From Blastomyces gilchristii SLH14081 (lineage: Eukaryota > Ascomycota > Eurotiomycetes > Onygenales > Ajellomycetaceae), in NCBI RefSeq assembly GCF_000003855.2, contig NW_003101674.1, forward strand, positions 595,970 through 659,969: 64,000 bases of DNA, in the 5' to 3' direction. This document shows positions 49,151-61,807 of this stretch, in pieces (within the stretch, counting starts at the first letter, position 1; every line of letters begins with the position of its first letter). Position numbers and translations under genes: made by a program. The notes below the pieces were generated by a model. That model was not told the DNA's origin. It was given only the letters and a program-made list of their open reading frames with translations, and did not search any database.

Positions 49151-51568
49151 ATGCGACCCGTTGTTCCCGACACCTTCCTACCCCGACCCCGCAAATCCCC
49201 TTCACCTGCGGGACCTGAGGACGAGTTCTGCCACACTTCCCCCGAGACCTTCTTCCTTGCTCGAGATAGCGATATACAAGATTCCCAGGCTACTTCAGCA
49301 GAAGAAGAGGGAGAGGACACATATGGCGTGCAAAGCCTCGAAGAATCCACAGCTGACAGTTCCAAATCCGGTACCTCGACACAATGGCCGGATCCCCAGC
49401 CTACGAGAGAAATAGACGATACGTCACCCCGACACATTATTTCCGAGACGAGGGAAACTATAGCGAAAACTGTCGAGGTCGGCGATGCATCAGATCCAGA
49501 TGGGCGGGACCCTTCGCCATTGAAGAACACGCGCAGCAGAACCCCTTCTAACGTTCCCACATCATGCCCCCTAACTCCTTTCATACTTCGTTCACCGGCG
49601 GAACCAGTCTCCCTTCCGGACAGCCCCAAGTCAACCTCGACCCGGTCCTTTCGACCCACAGATGATGTACCCGTGGCATATGGAGGGATTCATACAACAA
49701 GGGCGGCGGAAAATGAGGGTTGCAGCAGTCTCGGTTCGTCCGCGGTTCAGGATAGCACAGCACAGCTTATAATGCCAAGTATCAAAATGCCCAGTCGGAG
49801 ACCTTTTACTGAAAAAGGAAAATCTATGGGCAGGTTTAAGATTCTCCTGGCTGGTGCTGCTGGTAAGAAAAACGACTCCTTAAAAATTTCCCGGTAAAGT
49901 TTTACATGTGAGATTTTTACTGATGCAATTTGCTGGCAGGCTGTGGGAAAACGTCCCTTATAAAATCTATTGTTCAAGTGCTTGAGGATATAGTACATGT
50001 CGACCCGCTCCCTCGCAGCCCGTCTCGGACAGAAGCTCAGAGAACCAGCAAATCAGGTTCGAAGCGATCTCATCGATCTCAACATGTACGAGAGCCCACT
50101 TCGATTGTGGAGATCTATGCCAGCACCAAGCCTTACCCATCTTGGTGGTCGGATCTGGAAGACTCGAGGGTTCTTCGAAGGAGGAAAAGTATGGGAGACG
50201 TCGTATTGGAAAGAAACTTGTGCTTCGTCGACACGGCCTGTGGGACCCTGGGTTTATTAGATCAGGCAGAATGTATCGTGCAGTATGTCAACCGACAGTT
50301 CCAGCGGGCCGTAACCGCTTTGGATTCAGTCAACACTGATCTCCAGGGCCTTCTGAGCGGAAATGGGGGCTCCCAAGTGGATGCTATATTATATCTTGTC
50401 TCCGAAGGTATGCGTTACGATTTTGAGATAAAATGAAGCTTGTTTTAAGAGCCATGAATTCTAATCGATTTATATAGATTCAATGTCGGCGGACATATCA
50501 TGCATCCAGAAGCTTTCAAAAGTCGCCACTGTGATCCCGCTCATCTCCAAAGCTGACCTTCTCACCGAAAGCCAAATCCACTCCCTAAAACGATCTTTCC
50601 ACTCTCAGGCTCGGGAAGCAGGCGTTCGACCATTTCTGTTTGGTGATCTCGCTGGTAGCATAGGCGACGAAGAAACCATCCCGTCCTTACCATTTGCTGT
50701 TTCTTCCGCAAATTCCAATGACGATGATATCATGGATGCAAGCCTCTTAATGAGTCCTGATTATGTGCAGCCCTTAGCCCCATCAGAGCTAAATTTACTC
50801 TTAGAAAAGCTATTTGATCGGGATAACATAGCCTGGCTACGGCATCTAGCTGCGAAGAAGTTGATAGAGTCATGCGATTCGCATACAATCTCTCTGACAC
50901 GTCCACGCCCACGTCCACAAGATTATTCAGCCTCCAAACCAGGTGGAATAACTTCCAATCTTTCTCAATTTTCATCACCCCTCTCATCCGTCTCCCCCTC
51001 GCAGGTCCTCGTTCAATACCCCGGTGCCGACAGCGGCGGTCCGCCATCGTATACCATGTCCCGTGTAGCCGACCACACCCAGCGGGAGGAGCACCTGGCT
51101 CAGATCCGACTTGCAAAGTGGGCATCTGATCTGCAGCAAAGCCTCCAAAACGAACGAGAACGATACCAATCTCTAGCCCGTGGCGAGCGAGCAGTCTGGC
51201 TAACCGAACGCCTGGGCGAGTGTGTGGCGGACGGCACGCTCCTCCCCATAACCCAAACGCCAGGCTTTACTCACCCCAAGGCTCGGTGGGCGGTAAAAGG
51301 CAAGGGCGGGGGTGGCAGTGAGACCGTGATGGTTCCGGGGCCGGATGGCCAGCCTGTTAAGTACCAGGTTGCGGATGTGAGTTCATCGCGGGATCCACTG
51401 GGCCTGATACGGTGGAATGACGATGTGAAGCGGACTGGCTGGGTAGTGATACAGGTCATTGGTGGTGTGGGGGTTGTTGGTGGGCTTGCACTGTGGGTTG
51501 CGAAGGCGTGGGGTTTTACGGCTCAAGTGTTTGCGGAGTGGAATGTTGGGTGGTTCAGTGGTGACTGA
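49151..51568 (+). CDS. Septin-like P-loop GTPase with C-terminal membrane segment
   Basis: Exons 49151-49862, 49940-50407 and 50478-51568 (GTAAGA...GGCAG and GTATGC...TATAG introns) give about 756 residues. The start is the ATG of MRPVVPDTF. Residues 1-225 are a Ser/Pro/Thr-rich, probably disordered tail. The Walker A/P-loop GAAGCGKT (about 235-242) is assembled exactly across intron 1. G3 reads FVDTACGTLG and G4 reads SKADLLT, close to the septin AKAD. Between P-loop and G3 is a long Ser/Arg-rich insertion. After the G domain come a Glu/Arg/Gln-rich possible coiled coil (about 585-620) and a hydrophobic segment VVIQVIGGVGVVGGLALWVA near the end, likely a membrane anchor. Septins form filaments at septa and hyphal tips. 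This divergent type, with an N-terminal tail and TM segment, may work at a membrane rather than in the core ring; that is inference. Confidence 0.8.
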
Positions 51569-52372
51569 CTGACTGAACTGTCTGGCGGGAACTATACATG
51601 TAAGGAGGAAAACATCCTTTAAAGTTGGTTGAATACGTTTAATAGTTTTAACATATGAGGGCGGATTATTACAATTATGGAATATGATTTTGATGTGACA
51701 CCAGGTGATTTCTTTATACTATATTGTATTATTCTTATTTCTTTGACATTTTCTGCGTACATACGGATTGTGCCACACCATAAATGATTTGTATCTCTGT
51801 ATGGGTTCATCATACAAACAGTAGTACTTATAGAAAAACATGAATTTCTTTTTCTCTCTTTCTTTCTCTCTCTTTCTTTCTCTCTCTCTCTCTTTGTTTT
51901 TTTTTTTTTTTTTTTTTTTGTCACTCTCATACCTGAAATCTGCTATGATTTGATGAATTTAGTAAATTTCATTCTAGAAAAATAGATATACATTTTTATT
52001 TAAAAAAAAATACTGTAATATACTTGGAATAATTAATAATATACCTATATGACTCATATGTATTATAATGTTGAAGATATCCATGTTTTCCATATAAAAG
52101 ATACTTATTTTCAAAATTCTGTTGCGGTGTGAATTCCTTTATGGTGTGGTGCACTCACTAATGAGAGGTAGTGAGATGTACTGACACAGCTAGATGAATC
52201 TGATGTGCAATTTAATTGCAGGTATCAGGCATGCTTTACACATCCCATAGATCTAGATCTAGGACGACTATTGCTATCATTATTGTATGAGAGTAGGTGT
52301 AACTGCGTATAGGTTGTTTTCCGCCAGTAGAGGAAACCTTGGAATGGGGGAGGCGGAACTCCGGGTGCGGCG

Positions 52373-52385
52373 GAATGTTCCAGAA
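52373..52385 (+). promoter_or_regulatory. Heat-shock element, three perfect units
   Basis: GAAtgTTCcaGAA fits the nGAAn/nTTCn alternating consensus for Hsf1 trimer binding exactly. It lies about 935 bp upstream of the hsp90 start codon, on the gene's side of the intergenic region, and probably within the promoter given a long 5' leader. Confidence 0.75.
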
Positions 52386-52595
52386 CCCCGCCCTCTCCTC
52401 CCTCCGCTGTTTGATCCGCGGCCTGCTGTCGCAGCGTCTGGCACTTATTAGTTAATAGTAGTAGATCAATCAGCTCCCAGGTAGATTGGCTGGTGAGGCG
52501 GGCACCAAACTCTCGGCTTTAAGCTGGGCATGTGCTATAAACGTGTTGAAACTCTCGCTGCCTCGAGCAGGACATGAGCAGTGATGGATGGATAG

Positions 52596-52603
52596 TTCTA
52601 GAA
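52596..52603 (+). promoter_or_regulatory. Two-unit heat-shock-like site
   Basis: TTCTAGAA gives a tail-to-tail pair of nGAAn units about 715 bp upstream of the hsp90 ATG. It is weaker than the three-unit site, but in the right place to assist it. Confidence 0.5.
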
Positions 52604-53318
52604 AGGCGGCGGGCGGTGAGTCGGGGCTAGCGCGTAGGGCAGCGATGGAAATCGGTGGAAGATTCGCTGGGTTCTGGATTGAGCAGGCGGCGGTGGATAT
52701 TTTTGTTTGGCAGGGCGGGGAGCTGCGAAAGGCTTGGAGCTTGTTTGTTTCTGGCGCTGCTTTTAAGTTCTGTTTCTGCGCAGTTCTCTGTCTTTCTGTT
52801 TTTCTTTTTGCAACCTCCTCGCCCAATTTCTTCTTCTTCTTCAACTTCTTCTTCAACTTCTCTTCTTCCTCCTCCTTTCCTTCTTCTTCACCTCTTCAAT
52901 TCTCTGCATCCCAGCTTCATCTCTCTCCTCTCCCCTTCTATACCCATATCTTTGAACAACTGCTACTGCAACGGCTCCCTCCTACTCAGTAATCCGTAAG
53001 TGCTTTTCTTTTCTTTTCTTGCAGCCGCACAGAGCTCTGTTGCCTCTGTTACCCTTTGTTTTTTACGACTGTTTACCCCCTCTTCCCTCCCTCTCCCACT
53101 ACAAGAAAGACTGCAGAGTGGAATAATCAATCGGTATCTTGATCCCTTGATTCGATTTTACCCAGATCTGCACTTTTTTTTTACGTTCATTGCTGTCTCG
53201 TAAGCAGAAGTGAAGAGAAGCGGAGAACACAAGGAACAATAGAAAGAGGAACGAAAAAATTGAAATCGAAGCTAACTAAAAGCTTGCACAGAATACCATC
53301 CTATCACCCACTGCAGAC

Positions 53319-55609
53319 ATGGCGTCCGAAACCTTCGAGTTCCAGGCTGAGATCTCTCAGCTCCTCTCGCTCATCATTAACACCGTCTACTCCAACAAAG
53401 AGATCTTCCTGCGAGAGCTGATTTCCAACTGTTCTGATGCCCTCGACAAAATCCGCTATGAGGCCCTTTCAGACCCAAGCAAACTCGACTCCAACAAGGA
53501 TCTCCGCATTGATATCATTCCCGACAAGGAGAACAAGACCCTGACCATCAGCGATACCGGTATTGGTATGACCAAGGCTGTATGTTGCCCCAATATGTTA
53601 AATATTCCCAATTGAGCCTCCCTCGTGATTTTGCCAAGAAATTTGTGAAAACAAAATAATACTGACATTTTGGATTTTTGTTTTAGGATCTCGTCAACAA
53701 CCTGGGTACCATTGCCCGCTCAGGTACTAAGCAATTTATGGAAGCCCTCACTGCTGGTGCCGATATTTCCATGATTGGCCAGTTCGGTGTTGGTTTTTAC
53801 TCTGCCTACCTCGTTGCCGATAAGGTGACAGTCATTTCCAAGCACAACGATGATGAACAATACATCTGGGAGTCCAGTGCCGGTGGCACCTTTAAAATCA
53901 CCCAGGACACAGACGGAGAGTCTCTTGGCCGTGGTACTAAGATGATTCTCCACCTCAAGGACGAGCAGGCCGACTACCTGAATGAGAGCAGAATTAAGGA
54001 AGTCGTGAAGAAGCACTCTGAGTTTATCTCCTACCCCATCTACCTCCATGTCCTGAAGGAGACCGAGAAGGAGGTCCCCGATGAGGATGCTGAGGAGGTT
54101 AAGGATGAGGGTGACGACAAGACTCCCAAGGTTGAGGAGGTCGATGACGACGAAGAGGATAAAAAGAAAGAAAAGAAGACCAAGAAAATCAAGGAGACAA
54201 AGGTCGAGGAGGAGGAGCTTAACAAAACCAAGCCCATTTGGACTCGAAATCCTGCTGATATCACTCAGGAGGAGTATGCCTCTTTCTACAAGACCCTGTC
54301 TAAGTAAGTTTACTCGGTTTACTCGTCTTTCAGTTCTGTCACGTTCATCTTTTGCTAACTATTTAATTTTAGCGACTGGGAGGATCATCTTGCTGTGAAG
54401 CACTTCTCCGTTGAGGGTCAACTCGAGTTCCGCGCGATCCTTTTCGTTCCTAAGCGTGCTCCTTTCGACCTTTTCGAGACCAAGAAGACCAAGAACAACA
54501 TCAAGCTCTACGTTCGCCGTGTCTTCATTACCGATGACGCCACCGATCTCATTCCCGAATGGCTCAGCTTCATCAAGGGTGTCGTCGACTCCGAGGACCT
54601 TCCTCTCAACCTGTCTCGTGAGACTCTCCAGCAGAACAAGATCATGAAGGTCATCAAGAAGAACATCGTCAAGAAGACCCTCGAGCTCTTCAACGAGATC
54701 GCGGAAGACCGTGAGCAATTCGATAAGTTCTACTCCGCTTTCAGCAAGAACATCAAGCTTGGTATCCACGAGGACGCCCAGAACCGCCCCGCCCTTGCCA
54801 AGCTCCTCCGCTTCAACTCCACCAAGTCTGGTGACGAGACCACCTCACTCGCCGACTACGTCACCCGCATGCAAGAGCACCAGAAACAGATGTACTACAT
54901 CACTGGCGAATCTCTCAAGGCTGTCCAGAAGTCTCCGTTCCTCGATACTCTCAAGGAGAAGAACTTCGAGGTTCTGTTCCTCGTCGATCCTATCGACGAA
55001 TATGCCATGACCCAGCTCAAGGAGTTCGATGGCAAGAAGCTCGTCGACATCACCAAGGATTTCGAGCTCGAGGAGACCGAGGAGGAGAAGAAGGCCCGCG
55101 AGGCTGAGGAGAAGGAATACGAAGGCCTCGCCAAGAGCCTGAAGAACGTCCTTGGCGACAAGGTCGAGAAAGTCGTTGTCTCCCACAAGCTCATTGGCTC
55201 CCCCTGCGCCATCCGCACTGGTCAATTTGGCTGGTCCGCTAACATGGAGCGTATCATGAAGGCGCAAGCCCTCCGTGACACCTCCATGAGCTCCTACATG
55301 TCCTCCAAGAAGACCTTCGAAATCTCTCCCAAATCCCCCATCATCCAGGAGCTCAAGAAGAAGGTCGAGGCCGACGGCGAGAATGATCGCACCGTCAAGT
55401 CCATCACCCAACTCCTCTTCGAGACCTCCCTGCTCGTCTCGGGCTTCACCATCGAGGAGCCTGCCGGCTTCGCGGAACGCATTCACAAGCTCGTTTCTCT
55501 TGGTTTGAACATTGATGAGGAGGCTGAGACTACCGAGGAGAAGGAGACGGAGGAGGCTGCTGCCCCCGCTGAGGTTGCGGGTGAGAGCGCCATGGAGGAG
55601 GTTGATTAG
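53319..55609 (+). CDS. hsp90: Cytosolic Hsp90 molecular chaperone
   Basis: Exons 53319-53579, 53687-54303 and 54373-55609 give 704 residues. ATP-driven dimeric chaperone for kinases, calcineurin and transcription factors. The N-terminal GHKL ATPase has the family signature [13 protein letters not shown], with the catalytic Glu at 33 and nucleotide-binding Asn 37 and Asp 79 in DTGIGM, the same numbers as yeast. [12 protein letters not shown] forms the lid-side glycine motif. A charged Glu/Lys/Asp linker (about 215-265) follows, then the middle domain with LPLNLSRE, holding the catalytic-loop Arg. The C-terminal dimerisation domain ends in MEEVD, the TPR co-chaperone anchor, which places the protein in the cytosol rather than the ER or mitochondrion. 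Intron 1 follows codon 87; intron 2 splits an Asn codon. Codon use is strongly biased to C-ending codons in exon 3, as expected for high expression. Confidence 0.98.
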
Positions 55610-58366
55610 ATTTTCTCTTGTCTCCCCCTTTTTCTTTGTTTCTTGAATTTAGCTTTTCCCCTTTTCCTATTTCCTTTGCCTTTTTTTTTATTACTCTTTC
55701 CGATAGTTAAACAAAAAACCAGGTTTTTTTAAAAATCATGAGCGTATGGCGGAATGATGAGATGAAAATGCACGCACAAATGTTACTTAGTTCGTTCTTC
55801 GCCCTTGTTTTACAATTAAAAGGACAAAAATACCAAAAAGCGTTGTGTGCGTGTTCATTAAAGAGTGAATAAGAAGAAAACGAAGCAAGTGATGTCATAT
55901 ATCATATTCTAGCGGTTAACCGGCTGTTTTTCTCCGTTTTTTGCTTCAGTATTTTTGCTTTTGTCCTTTTTCCTATGTTTCTGTTTCTGTTTTCGTGGTT
56001 ATAGCTGTTCTGTTTGTTTTTAATTATTTAATTAAGCTTTTCAGACATATCCTGACTTTATTTTAGTTTTTGGTTTCCTTTTTGCTCTTATTTCATCATC
56101 ATCTTGACTCTGGTGATATGAGTTGTGCGTGTAAGTAAGAAGTATATGGCCATCAGGTAACGTAAGCCATTAATGTAGACAGAATTAAAGATGATTGATC
56201 AATCAAAGTTATCCCTAGCCGTCGGGTTTGATTTCGGAGAAGAGTTTCGTGGCCGGTCCGTTTACTTCCACAGTTCCGGGGGCAATGATTTTGTATCCGT
56301 GTATATCTCGAGGTTGTGTGAAAATTCAGGGTTTTTTTCAATTTTGTTTTCTCCCTTCTCATTTTTTGCGCGTGAGAGAACAACAATTATTTGCTTTCTC
56401 ACCTCGCCCTGTAGACTCTGTTCCATTAAATTGAATATCATAACAACATTTCGTCGTTTCTGCTAGCGGGCATTTAGGGAATCAAGGCAGGATGACAGTG
56501 AAAAATAAAACTCAACCAGCAATAGTTGAGCTGTTTTTAAAATAAATACATGTTTTTTTTCTGCCTGAAAAATAAGTAAACTACTACACTTCAGATATCA
56601 TCACGATCTCCAAACAACAACTTTGGAACACATTATTACAACCATGCTATTCATTCGCCCGTTTAATATGGGGCCCCCCCTCCCCCCCCCGTCACACTTC
56701 TCGAGGATCAGAAGACGATAGAGGGAGCAGCGCGCCGGGGTGGCGCGTTGAAATTGAAAATACAGATAGTTATACCACAGCAGATAGCCGCCAGCACTGT
56801 ACTGAACATACCATTCGACTCCCCCCGTTATTTTACATCCCCCTTACGCCTACGTATGGCGACAGATACTTCCTGGCATCCATCACGTTACGGGGAGATG
56901 GGAGGTGTGTCGACCTTATGCTCCGGTATGCGGTATGCATGGTGTGGGTATGTCCGTACATGAACCTCCGTCGCTGAGAGTGCCATGAGTGCGTGAGCGA
57001 GGGCAAGACAAGACAAAGGGGGAATGCTATGCATTCCTATCGAAATTAGTATATGCCTGTTGGCGCACGCGTATTCTAGCTGGATTGTCATTGTCATTGT
57101 CATTTATTTATTTATTTTATTTTATCTCTGCAGGGACGGATGTGGAGGGTGAGGGGTGGTTGAGGCGGGTTATATGATTAAGAAGAGAGGAGAGTCAAAA
57201 TGGAGAACGGAGGAAGAGATGATGATTTAAGTTTAATAAAAAGTATAGGTAAATTGAATGCAATGAAATAGAATGGAATGACATAATTAAAATTGAGAAT
57301 GGTATAAAAATAACAAAGCAGAAGGTAACTATCTAGTGAAAAATATAAGCTTTCGAAAAATGATAAAAGTCATAAGAGGCAGTATCGTTCGTCATTGTAG
57401 TATGCGGCAAGAGTAGAATAATAATAATTGGACTAGTAATGAGAAGACGACAATGAAGTAAGATGAAGGAAAAAATGCTCCTTTTTATCTAAGCTGTTGT
57501 AACCCTGTTTCTGATTTTGGAGAAAACATCGCGAAATAAGATAAGAAGATTCATGCTGGAAAAAGGAATTGAAGCTTTATTTCCCCCTCATCGCTAATGA
57601 ATAAGTAACAAGAAAGGAAAAGGAAGACGGAATGGAGGTGTAATGAGTGGTAGAGGTTGAATTGTTGGAGGTAGATACAGGTGCGTCTGGACACGGATGG
57701 GATATGGAGAGAGTAAATCACGGAGAGCACCCACAGAAAACTAAAGAATAAAGGAGAAGAAAAAAAGAGGGACCAATAAGATAGCAAAAGGCGTCATGTT
57801 GTAATTAAGGAAATAAAATAAATAACATCGTTAGTTTTCAACTCAGCATGTGAATAACAAAAGAAAAAAAAAAAAAAAAAAGAAGAACTCTGGGGAATGA
57901 AAATGATATTGAAATGAAAATGGAAATGGAAAAAGAAAAAGAAGAAGAAGAAGAAAAGAAAAAAAAAAGTCATTTATGCGCATTTTAAAAGGGAGGAAGC
58001 TGGAAAATAATACATATGTTAGGAAGAGATACAGACGAGCTTTGAGAAGCTCTTTCTGAATGCCGCTTTTTTTCTTTTTTTAATGTATATGTGTGAGGTG
58101 GTGGTGGTTGTGATTCTCTGGCCGACCAGATATGGGTGTGTAGGGTTTGAGTGATGCACGGATTAATGATAATCTAGCTCTGCATACCAATAGGCATGTA
58201 GGTAGGAAAGGAGTATGCACGTAGTTGGGCGGAGGTACGTAGATCATTTTGATCCAGGTACATGTAAGTAGCCTATATAGGTGAAAAGACAGAAAGGGGA
58301 CAGGATTTTCTTCTTCTTTCATGGTGACCTTGGCAATTCATGTGTTCTGATTTTCTTTTGATTCTT
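55610..58366. other. Intergenic region between two convergent genes
   Basis: About 2.75 kb between the 3' ends of hsp90 (+) and the NTF2-RRM gene (-). It holds T-rich stretches after hsp90, a C-run (56673-56690), an A/G-rich low-complexity part (57180-57980, with an A-run at about 57864-57881 and GAA repeats near 57940) and no supportable ORF or tRNA. Confidence 0.55.
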
Positions 58367-60237
58367 TTACGCAGCTTGGGGCTGGCTGCGGCCTCCCTTG
58401 GGTGTGAGGTTTCCACCACGGCCGCGGGGGGTGTAGCGGCCAGAGTCATTTTGGAAACCGCCACGGCCGCCCTGGCTGCCAGAACGACCGTCACCACGGC
58501 CACCGCGAGAGCCTCCTCGACCAGATCCGTAGGAATTGCCCCCGAAACCGCCAGGTCGACGGCGCTCAACCGTGACTTCTTCGGTTCCGATCTGGTGGGG
58601 GTTGGAGGAGAGAGCGCTCTTGTAGGCAGCAACATCTGCGAACTCGACATAGGCGGTACCCTGTGTTGCGTTGTTTGGGTTAGTCTGGAGCCGTTATATA
58701 TATACAAAAAGAATAGGAAAGGACTTCTTTTTAGCAACATACCTGTTGTCTGTTCACATTGAAGTACTTGAGCTTTCCAAACCGGGACATGACCTGCTTC
58801 AAGAGCGCCGCATCGACCTTCTCATTGACATTCTTGATAAGACCGCGGGTGTTCTCCTCTGCAGCGGTAGAGACGGATTGAGGACGGCCTTGTCTTCTGC
58901 CATGATCCGCACCGGCAGTTTGCCATTCTGATCCGCTTGAAGATTGGCTGGTAAGGTTCTCGCTCTCTGTAGCAGCTGGTGCGGCGGCGGCTGCAGCGGA
59001 AGTCGACTGAGCGTGGGATGGAGAGGGAGCAGCCGCCTTCTGGGGTGCTGGTGCTGCTGCCGTAGCTGGGGTTGGGGTAACCACGGTGGGCGTAGTAGCT
59101 ACGGGGACACTAGCACGGCTAGAGGCAATGGACGCCCAACTCATTGGTGCCTTAGCCACGAGAGGCGCAGGCTCCTTTTCAGGAACTGGCGCAGCGCCTT
59201 TGGGAGCAGGTACGACAGGTGTGGGCTCCGACTCCTTGGGCCTTTCAGCTTCGGGTGCGACCTCGGGAACCGCAAGGCTACTGGCACTGCGGGTTCTGTA
59301 GTTGAAGATGAAGCCGGAGCTGCCTTCTCATCCGCTGTTTCAGTTGCGGGCTGCGGCTCAGCAGTAGGGACAGGAGCCGCATCACCATTGATTTGTTCAA
59401 GCTTCTCATCAATTTCTTGGCCTGCAGTCTCATTGTCTGCTTGACGCTCAGCGACTGGCTCCGTGGTTGTTTCCTGTTCAACAGCGGTCGCGGCAGGCTC
59501 CACAGCCCCAGCTACTTCCTCTATCTCGACGGGGGCTTCTTCCACAACGGCTTCTTCCTCCTCATCGGCCAAGTATCTGATAATATCGTTCAAGACGTAG
59601 TATCCATTTGGTTGCTCAGCCAGCACGAATGTCTGGACAAACTTGCGAGACGGCTCAGATTTGTTGGAAATTTCGCCAATCACGGAAACGAGAATGTTAT
59701 CGAAGGAAGCCTGCGAATCCACATTTAAAACTCGGACCTTGCAATCTTGGAAATCGAGTTCCTTAATCCGTTCATTGATAGCCTAGATTTTTTTTTAAAA
59801 AAAAAAAAAATTCAAAAATAAGCTTTTTTAGTTTTCAGATATATAGATTTTGGATACCAAAAAAACTATGGAAAGCTCACCTTTTGTCCAACGGCAACGG
59901 TAACTTTTTCCGCCTCCACACCAGAAACAAACTGAGATTTACGGGAGTAGAAGAGGTGCAGTTTTTCAGGGTTACGGCTGAGGGTAGTATAGTACTGTTC
60001 AACAAAGAACCATCCCACCTCATCCTTGGGGATGTCGTTCTTTGGCTCAGACCCAGCAGAGTGAGCAGGGGCTGAAGAATTGTTATGTTGTTGATTATTA
60101 TTATAATTGGCGGAAGAGGCGCTATTGGTGGCAGCGTGAGAGGGATTATAGGCATCAGCGGCGTAAGGATTGGTTTGATGATGGGCGTGGTAGTTTCCGT
60201 TGACGAGAGCCGGGTTGGTGGTAGGTGCGGTGGCCAT
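58367..60237 (-). CDS. G3BP/Nxt3/Bre5-like NTF2-RRM-RGG protein, apparent frameshift
   Basis: Exons 60237-59881, 59782-58743 and 58684-58367 on the minus strand. Residues 1-65 are a Asn/Ala/His-rich tail. The NTF2-like domain follows, from GWFFVEQYYTTLSRNPEKLH through FYSRKSQFVSG to FVLAEQPNGYYVLNDIIRYL. A long Ala/Pro/Glu-rich linker leads to MSWASIAS, then the RRM (GLIKNVNEK...KLKYFNVNRQQ and GTAYVEFAD) and a Gly/Arg-rich tail ending in PQAA. In yeasts this family (Bre5, Nxt3) partners the Ubp3 deubiquitinase and enters stress granules. Exon 2 is 1040 nt, one short of a multiple of three. The frame changes in the linker between about 59265 and 59330, from TTEPAVPVAL to AVPEVAPEAERP. With one base restored the product would be about 571 residues. 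The shift could be a base-call error or a true lesion. Introns use GTGAGC...CTAG and GTATGT...CCAG. Confidence 0.85.
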
Positions 60238-61130
60238 GCTGGGCGATTTCTTCTTGATATCTAAATAAGAAAAAAACTTTGGACGTAGAAAGGAAGACAG
60301 ATGGTTGAAGATCGTGAAAATAAATCCAAGGATAGAGACGAAGGGATCAGCTGCAGGCAGTAGGAATGAAGCCGTACGTCAAGTCAGATACGTCGTAGGG
60401 AGGCGGGAAATGAAAAAGAGGGAAAAAAACCAGATATCACCGATTTTTTTCTTTTTCCTAAACAAAAGGGAACAAGAAATAGAAGAAAATATAGAAGAAA
60501 CGAAACAGAGATGCTGCCACAAACAAAATTATATCAGCAAATAAGCTTCAAAGTATTGTTAACGGGTAGAATTGCTGGGTGGCTGGAGAGCAGAGAGGGA
60601 GAGGAAGCAAAAACATGCGAAAATAAACTTACGAAGGGACGTATAAAATATACAAATGAAAAGAAGAAACGGAAACGCTGGTAGCTGTTGCAGTATACGA
60701 GAAAGGGGAGGGTAGGAGAGAATATAAAAAAACAACTTTTGAGGACTTTATAAAAAGGAAGAAAGAAAAGAACAGAGCTTTTTTTTTTTCGCGAAGGGGG
60801 GAGAGGAGAAAACGGAGAGGGATATTTTGCTGTGGGGAGGTTGAAACCAGGAGAGCGGGCGACAACTGAAAAGTCAAAGGCAGCAGCAGAAAGCAATAAA
60901 ATAGATCCGGAGGGAATGACAGCAGAAGGGAAGTGTCTACAATAATGAGGAGGATCAGAGCTGGGCGAAGAGGACGGAGTAATGGGAATGCTGGCGATGG
61001 GTGGTGGAAGGGCAAATGATGGCAGAGTGGATGTTTGATTGGATTTGCTATTTAAGCAGTGTGAAGCAGAAAAAGGCGAGGAGGGAAAAAAAAGATGTGA
61101 ATGTTCTGACTAGAGCTAAGCTGAGTAAGT
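60238..61130. other. Promoter and leader region of the NTF2-RRM gene
   Basis: Purine-rich on the plus strand (pyrimidine-rich leader on the coding strand) with GAAA-type low complexity. Open frames at 60305-60544 and 60534-61015 are low complexity. Normal composition ends near 61130, where AT-rich DNA begins abruptly. Confidence 0.55.
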
Positions 61131-61807
61131 TTGTCTTTTGTTAGTCTCAGTTAGTCTATACAATGATCTTAGAATAGATTTGACTCATACATATTTTTTT
61201 ATTTCATTTTATACTCACAGAATGTTTAAGTTTATTATTATTATAATTTTATAAATATATTAATAAAAGTGTTTTTAAAGTACTTAATTATTATTATAAA
61301 AAGCTAGCTGCTATATAATCTTTTATAAAGATTTTATAATTATTAATCAATTATATTAATCAATGATTAATAGTAAGTATGAATAGAGGTAATTAGTATA
61401 CAGAAAGATAATTCAATATTTCTCTTAACTATTACTTTATTTAGATAAATATTTGCAATATAATAAAGTAAGCTGTAATTATATAATTAAAAAGTAAAAT
61501 TTATATATAAAATTAAAAGTGTTCTTTATTAAAAAGTTTATAGAAAACTGATATAATTCAGAAAATAAAATAATAAAAAAAATAGTAAAATATAATAATT
61601 ACTGAAAAAGTAATAAGTTGATAAAACTCTGTATTTACTGAAATAATTTTAAAGTGTTTCAAACTGTAAGTATTTAAATCTTCATATTAATCAGAATATT
61701 TTTATAAATTTTAAATATTAATATTTTTATTAAAGTATATATAATTATATCTGAGATTAAAATCAAACTTTACAGTTATTATATTATTTAAAAACATTAC
61801 TTTTAAT
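61131..61807. other. AT-rich degenerate DNA, left edge of second transposon block
   Basis: Extremely AT-rich with almost no G or C runs. Nothing recognisable is coded. Confidence 0.5.

Larger units (their letters stand above)
51569..53318. other. Intergenic and hsp90 promoter/5' UTR region
   Basis: 51838-51920 is a long pyrimidine tract (TTTCTCTC-like, then about 23 T). From 52300 to 53318 is the hsp90 upstream region with two heat-shock-type sites and CT-rich leader sequence (52830-52930, 53000-53110). A GTAAGT at 52997 and a GTAAGCAG at 53201 suggest a possible 5' UTR intron, not proven. No gene is called; open frames at 52470-53203 are low-complexity leader. Confidence 0.55.

Noticed and set aside
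49105..49659. 184-residue antisense frame over the septin-like gene
   Set aside because: The sense strand has a spliced gene with GTPase motifs; the antisense frame has none.
52470..53203. Several open frames upstream of hsp90
   Set aside because: CT-rich leader sequence; peptides are Ser/Phe/Leu low complexity.
54845..55486. 213-residue antisense frame inside hsp90
   Set aside because: A by-product of the strong codon bias of hsp90 exon 3; Leu/Gly/Glu-rich with no family likeness.
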